Source: Xenopus tropicalis (lineage: Eukaryota; Chordata; Amphibia; Anura; Pipidae). Taken from it: DNA of 64,000 bases. Where the stretch lies: assembly GCF_000004195.4 (NCBI RefSeq), contig NC_030679.2:15928712-15992711 (forward strand), given 5' to 3'. Below the pieces are notes generated by a model. That model was not told the DNA's origin, ran no database searches, and worked only from the letters and a program-made list of their open reading frames with translations. Position numbers and translations under genes: made by a program. Shown here piece after piece: positions 1 to 64,000 of the stretch. Positions within the stretch are counted from its first letter, which is position 1; every line of letters begins with the position of its first letter.

Positions 1-113
1 TTGCCTGTTCTGCTAACAGAAGCACTAGCTAGGGAGTATCAAATGGCATTAATCACAAGATGGCTTCTAACATTTGCCAACCTCCAGTGATTTCCACTTT
101 CTTCACCTTAAGC

Positions 114-355
114 CAGTGATCCCCAACCAGTGGTTCGTGAGTAACATGTTTCTTCCCAGTGGCCTCAAAGCAGGTGCTCAGTTTTGAGTTTCTGGTAAGG
201 AGGCAAGTTTTGGTTGCATAAAAACCAAGTATAATGCCAAACAGAGCCTTCTGTAGGCTGCTTGTCCACATAGAGGCTATTAAGTAGCCAATTATGGCTC
301 TTACACTTTTTTCATTTAACTGTGGCTCACAGGTATAACAGGTTGGGGATCCCTG
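114..355. mobile_element. hAT-type MITE
   Basis: The terminal inverted repeats are cagtgatccccaacc and ggttggggatccctg. They are flanked by near-matching 8-bp duplications (106-113 ccttaagc, 356-363 ccttaaag), which fits hAT insertion. It sits exactly at the TTAAAG edge of the next MITE. Open reading frames across it are chance. Confidence 0.7.
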
Positions 356-357
356 CC

Positions 358-830
358 TTAAAGAAGAACTAAAGCCTAACTAAAGAAGTAGGGCAGGAAT
401 GTTGCACATTATGTTTGGGTTTTCTGTACCAGCCCAAGGCAACCACAGCCCTTTAGCAGGGAAGATTTGTGCCTCCAAAGATGCCCCAGCAGCCCCCCAT
501 CTTCTTTCCTGCTGCTTCCCTACACATGCTCTGTGCTGCTGTCAGTTACTGAGCTTAGGGACCGACTCAAAATATACTGCATAAACGGAGTATAAATGTA
601 ACAGTAAAAAGCTGATTAGTAATTTATTCAGATTCACAGATCTAAAACCATATATTTAGCTCCGTAGCATCAGTTCATATGACAGGCCACCCTCATTTTC
701 TGCTTGATAATTTGCAGCGTCCCCTAAGCCCAGCATCTCAACAGCAGCCCAGGGTCCACTGAGCATGTGCAGCGTCCCCCAATTCCTAGATGGGGAGCTC
801 CTGTGACAACTGTAATGACCTACATCAGTG
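358..830. mobile_element. TTAA-type MITE family A (the 'actaaagcc...ccagcccaagg' repeat), truncated copy
   Basis: It begins TTAAAG and shares an ordered series of blocks (gtaccagcccaagg, gcagggaagat, cctgagcttagggac-like, agcatgtgcag) with copies at 1884-2579, 4250-11635 (split) and 40370-40810. TTAAAGG ends with a TTAA duplication match the T2/Kolobok-type MITEs described from Xenopus. The right end is cut by the next repeat. Confidence 0.65.
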
Positions 831-1009
831 CTGTCCAACTTCTGTTGTACCGAGGGCCGGAATTTTTCCGACCTACGTGGTGGAGGGCCGATAATGGAAG
901 CCAGTTTTGACCACTCCCCTTTTTGAAACCACACCCACTTGAAACAACACCCATGTTATCACATGACCATACCCATTTTAATGGTTGTAGTACAGCAAAA
1001 ACCTGCCAT

Positions 1010-1275
1010 ACTCTGCCTGCCCTACCCTGCCTGTGTGTGTGCCATACTCTGCCTGCCCTACCCTGCCTTTGTGTGCCATACTCTGCCTTCCCTACCCTGC
1101 CTGTGTGTGCCATACTTTCACTGTGTGTGCCATTCTTGGCTGGTTTGTGCCATACTTGGCCTGTGTGTGCCATACTCTGCCTTCCCTACCCTGCCTGTGT
1201 GTGCCATACTCTGCCTTCCCTACCATGCCTGCGTGTGCCATACTCTGCTTGCCCTATGCTGCCTGTGTGTATGGC
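1010..1275. repeat. Minisatellite, ~31-bp units
   Basis: About eight imperfect units of the form catactctgcctgccctacc plus ctgcctgtgtgtgc, with single-base variants. Three overlapping frames stay open through it and give Cys/Leu/Pro-rich peptides, which is an artefact of the unit length and base composition. Confidence 0.85.
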
Positions 1276-1592
1276 ACACACAGGCAGCCTACAGTGACAC
1301 AATGCTGGCACTGCTCCTAAAGTCTGCACAATAACTATATATTAAAAAACTTTTTAATTGCAGTACCACCTCAGTATATGTTCTTTTTGTAGTATGCAGG
1401 GATTATTTGTGGGTTTCTACTGCTCCTGAGGTGTGAACAGGGGAACAATGGGGGTGATTACAGCCTGAGCCTGAGGTGTGAACACTGCAGGGGGTGAACA
1501 ATGCAGAAACTAAAAGGGGTGAACAACACAGGGGATTACATATTTAAACAATACAGCCTGATTACAGCCTGAATCTGAGGTGAGAACCATGC

Positions 1593-1616
1593 GGGGGGGG
1601 GGGGGGGGGGGGGGGG
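1593..1616 (+). repeat. Homopolymer G tract, 24 nt
   Basis: Uninterrupted run of G. It can form G-quadruplex-like structures and is prone to length error in sequencing and assembly. Confidence 0.9.
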
Positions 1617-1883
1617 CAGTTAATCACAGTACTGATACCATTTAAAGGGGACCCGTCAAAAAAAATCGATCAGGCAGGTTTGAAAATTTTTCATAATTAA
1701 CAATGAAATTTGCCCATTGTCCAGTTGTATGCAGGACCAAGCAGGCAGTTTTCCTACCTTCAACTAGACAATATCACTTGAAATGGTTGTTTTCATTGTC
1801 CTGTTAAATAATCGTTTCACAATAAGCTTGGTTCTAGGTTAACGAAAAGATCCTTTAAAAGATCCTAATGTATATGGCCAGCT

Positions 1884-2579
1884 TTAGGCTAGAAATGCTG
1901 CACATATTTTTTTTTTTTGTCTTCTGTACCAGCCCAAGGAAACCACAACCCTTTAATAGGGAAGATCTGTACCCCTAAAAAAATGCCCCCTAATAGTACT
2001 ATCTAGTATCTCACAATGTGTTACATATTATTAACACTTATAAAGTGCTGTACAATGAATCGGTTTATATACTGAACATACAGTTTTACATACAAAGCAG
2101 TACGAGAGGTGAAGCGGGCCCTTTCCAAAGAGCTTACAATCTAAAAGTGTATATAAAATTAAAAAAAAGTCCTGACTAAGGGGTAATCAATAATTAGTTC
2201 AGATTCACATTACATGGCAACTCAGAAACCAGTGCACCCTGCATCAGAATTTAATAAGCAGCCCTGAAGCATTGGCTTCTATTAGACAAACCTCTGCTTG
2301 ATGATTTGTGTCGATCCCAAAGTTTAGCTTCCCAACAGCAGCCCAGAACCGACTGAGCATGTCCAGAGCCACTGACATACAAACAAGATGGGGAGCTGAA
2401 GCATTGCTGTTATAGAGCTGCTGAACCTCTGGGCTGATACAGTAAGTTCAGGCCTGGATCATTACTGTTATAGGGCTGCTGAACCTCTGGGCTGCCACAG
2501 TAAGTTTAGTGTATTAAATGTAAAATTTCTAGGCAGACTAATTTTTAGGCCTTAGTTGGAAAGGTTAGTTTTCCTTTAA
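1884..2579. mobile_element. TTAA-type MITE family A, copy 2, with a nested fragment
   Basis: Shares the gtaccagcccaagg, gggaagatctgtacc and agcatgtccag blocks and ends in ttttcctttaa. It holds two 58-bp units (gctgctgaacctctgggctg...cagtaagtt) that are also amplified in the copy at 11440-11600. A segment at about 2028-2150 (ttataaagtgctgtacaat ... agagcttacaatct) belongs to another dispersed repeat and appears inserted. Confidence 0.6.
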
Positions 2580-2980
2580 GTTAGAGCAAGTGCTGTGAGG
2601 GGCAATAAAATCCCCAAATTAGCCAGTGTGACAGCAGTTTTCCAATTCAGTAGCAGCAGGGGTCAGAGCTGTGGGGGCCTGGAGCTGTTTGGGGCAGGGG
2701 ATTCTCTATGAGACAGCAGCCTATTCACTCTGGTTTCGCTCCCCTTTCAGAGCAGCAAGACAAGATAAAGTTTGTACAGCTGTTTGTTCTCACTGGACTC
2801 TTTCTATAGAGGGGTCACTGCAACCCACACAGGGCAGACAACAGGAACAGTAATGGACCTTTCCAACCCCCCCCCCAATAATTACTTTAATGGGGCTCAC
2901 TGCCTGATTTTTAATTAAAGGCCCAGGAACAAAAAAAAAAGTCAGCTCCATTTGCTTAACCTGCATTGTATTTTTAGATG
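2580..2980. other. No feature seen
   Basis: Downstream flank of POLR3B. It contains short homopolymers and one chance 60-codon reading frame. No exon-like or repeat signature was recognised. Confidence 0.5.
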
Positions 2981-3450
2981 GGATAAGGAATCAGTTATCC
3001 AGAAATGGGAAGCACATTTCCCATAAACTCATCAAATCATTTTAAATCATATTTCCCTTTTCTCTGTAAAAACAGACAGTACCTATACTTGATCCCAACT
3101 AAGATATAATTACCCCTTATTGGGGGCAGAACAGCCCTATTGGGTTTATTTAATGGTTAAATGATTCCCTTTTCTCTGTAATAATAAAACAGTACCTGTA
3201 CTTGATCCCAACTAAGATATAATTACCCCTTATTGGGGGCAGAACAGCCCTATTGGGTTTATTTAATGGTTAAATGATTCCCTTTTCTCTGTAATGATAA
3301 AACAGTACCTGTACTTGATGCCAAGATATAATTACCCCTTATTGGGGGCAGAACTATCCTGTTGGGTTTAGTTCATGTTTAAATCATTTTTTAGTAGACA
3401 TTTAGCAGATCTCCAAATCCCTTATCTGGAAACACCCAGGTCCCAAACAT
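2981..3450. repeat. Interspersed repeat family B (cggataa-end MITE) with a 113-bp internal triplication
   Basis: Family B elements end with ...cttatccggaaa and ...ggataatgggtcc-like inverted repeats; the best copy is at 17711-18040. Here the central block (tctctgta...cagtacct...gatcccaactaagatataattacc...cagaacagccctattggg) is repeated nearly three times with starts near 3061, 3173 and 3286. Confidence 0.7.
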
Positions 3451-3499
3451 TCTGCCTAACAGACCCCATATGCCTGCATCAGGGCTTGGAACATAGTAA

Positions 3500-4078
3500 C
3501 ACACTAGAGACCGCAAATACAATTTTATTTCCTTATAAACAGAAAAAAATAGTTGCTTCAGTTTATTCAAATTTGCTGAAACGTTATAAATATCAGAAAA
3601 CTCACAGAGACGCTGTTTCACCCCAAATATGGCTTCCTCTAGCATCAAGCTTTTTGCCTTTATAGGGTTTCCTTTAAAACACTATAAAGAAAAATGGCCG
3701 CTGGCCACAACCCGCAAGTCCTTTGTACTGGTTAAATAAATCATATTATTTACATGCCAACAAAGCAGAGTCTTTGCTGTATGTACAGCCTCTGTGGGGC
3801 AGATGGGGGTCAGTTTTAGGGATGCACCAAATCCACTATTTTGGGCGAACCCCGAATCTTTTGTGAAAAATTTTGCCAAATACTGAACTGAATCCGAATC
3901 CTAATTTGTATGTGCAAATTAGGCTACGGAGGGGTTAAAGAGAACTGTGTTTATGTTACAAAAAGTCAAGTGATTTTAAGGATTCGGAGTGGTTCGGCTG
4001 GATCCAAATCATGCTGGAAAAGGCTGCATCTTGGCCAAATCCCAAGCTGAATCCTGGATTTGGTGCATCTCTAGTCAG

Positions 4079-4079
<1 letters not shown>
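3500..4079 (-). other. Probable POLR3B 3' UTR, interrupted by a MITE
   Basis: The sequence past the stop reads ACTGAC, then 257 bp of MITE, then a second copy of the 8-bp target and ordinary sequence to about 3500. Canonical AATAAA hexamers on the minus strand lie at 3562-3567 and 3524-3529, and another overlaps the stop codon (4079-4084). Which one is used cannot be read from sequence alone, so the left limit is a guess. Confidence 0.4.
3817..4073. mobile_element. hAT-type MITE in the POLR3B 3' UTR
   Basis: The inverted ends are tagggatgcacc and ggtgcatctcta. Exact 8-bp duplications gtcagttt flank it at 3809-3816 and 4074-4081, the size expected for hAT. The interior carries the gattcgg/ccgaatc blocks of a family also seen at 22015-22270. 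The right duplication overlaps the POLR3B stop codon. Confidence 0.88.
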
Positions 4080-63310
<59,231 letters not shown>

Positions 63311-63704
63311 CTGCCAGGGGAAAGCGGGAGAGAGAGCAGTAAATCAGTTTGCTTCCCAAAAAAAAACTTATTTATAGGGGGTTCTCTTCAACTCAATGCC
63401 ATATTGATGGAAAGAAGAGACCACCAGCTAATGAGCATAGATGACTTTGTTTTTGAAATGCAACAGTGCACTCTGGGGTGAGAAGGAGGTGTTCAGTGAT
63501 ACTTCATTGTTCAGTCAAAGATAATAGGAAAACATACACTATCTATAAATGGATTTAATATTTTTTTCCCCTTTGAGAGGCGCAGGTAATGTTTAGTATG
63601 CACAAAGTGACAGTAAATGCAAAAGGAGACATGAATTACTTCCAGAGAATCAGTGCCCTAAAGCCCTGAAATGAACATAAAACATGGCATATTGTATGTA
63701 TGTA

Positions 63705-64000
63705 TGTATGTATAACTTTATTTATAAAGCGCTACTTATGTACACAGTGCTGTACAGTAGAATACATTAATATAAACAGGGGTATTAAAATAGATAAATA
63801 CAAAGTATTACAATAAGCACAAATAAATACAAGATACAGTTGCAATAAGTTAAGAGTCAAAGACACAAGAGGATGGAGGTCCCTGCCCCGTAGAGCTTAC
63901 AATCTATATGGGAGGGTAACTTACAGACACAAATAGGCAAATAGAAGTGCTGTAGGTCACAGTGGGTGACATTACAATATAAGTGCTAGTTCCCTGGTCA
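63705..64000. repeat. SINE-like dispersed repeat, inverted, runs off the window
   Basis: Begins after a GTAT microsatellite (63693-63712) with ataactttatttataaagcg then cagtgctgtacag, and later has ccccgtagagcttacaatct, also present at 2028-2150. It lies upstream of exon w1, so in the next intron. Confidence 0.55.

Larger units (their letters stand above)
831..1620. repeat. Interspersed repeat with internal minisatellite
   Basis: A repeat-like segment starts at gtgctgtccaacttctg and includes a 30-33-bp tandem array (1010-1275) and gtgaacaatgcag-type blocks, ending in a G tract. I infer a single transposon-derived unit from the layout; its ends are not proven. Confidence 0.4.

Noticed and set aside
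923..1334. Three overlapping open frames giving Cys/Leu/Pro-rich proteins
   Set aside because: All three are translations of the same ~31-bp tandem array; open frames in every phase come from the unit composition.

Overview
The window is vertebrate nuclear DNA, most probably from a clawed frog (Xenopus). It holds 22 consecutive exons of one split gene on the minus strand, embedded in dense interspersed repeats of types known from pipid frogs: TTAA-flanked MITEs with TTAAAGG ends, Tc1/mariner, hAT, Harbinger-like MITEs, L1/Tx1-type and CR1-type LINEs, and a DIRS tyrosine-recombinase retrotransposon. I see no bacterial-type operon, no CRISPR array and no second host gene.

The gene is POLR3B, the second-largest subunit of RNA polymerase III. 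Its 22 exons run from 63310 down to the stop codon at 4080. They join in frame through 21 GT-AG introns into 1000 codons plus stop, covering about residue 135 (human numbering, recalled) to the C-terminus. The first ~134 residues and the promoter lie beyond 64000.

Layout from left to right. 1-3500: repeat-rich flank downstream of the gene. 3817-4073: a hAT-type MITE whose 8-bp target duplication touches the POLR3B stop codon. 4080-4209: last exon. 4250-11635: a TTAA-type MITE split by a ~6.6 kb DIRS element (4290-10917) that carries a 1445-bp internal tandem duplication. 12293-15243: exons w21 to w18. 15244-23868: the 8.6 kb w17/w18 intron, full of MITEs. 23869-31947: exons w17 to w14, with two Harbinger-like MITEs and a 1163-bp tandem duplication built around an ~82-bp minisatellite. 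33430-34590: antisense CR1-type LINE fragment. 37961-40276: exons w13 to w11. 43188-44731: hAT element with a nested MITE that carries a 89-bp tandem array. 45180-49100: antisense, nearly complete L1-type ORF2. 49624-55018: exons w10 to w7; the w7/w8 intron is almost entirely a Tc1 element with an L1 tail inserted in it. 57888-63310: exons w6 to w1, with a ~200-bp near-perfect palindrome in an AT microsatellite at 61452-61650.

The only host function visible is transcription by Pol III. The rest is a layered record of transposon insertions, several datable relative to each other because target-site duplications are preserved. I found no convincing new multi-gene system. The most notable points are the DIRS element with its diagnostic internal complementary region and exact internal duplication, and the MITE next to the POLR3B stop codon.
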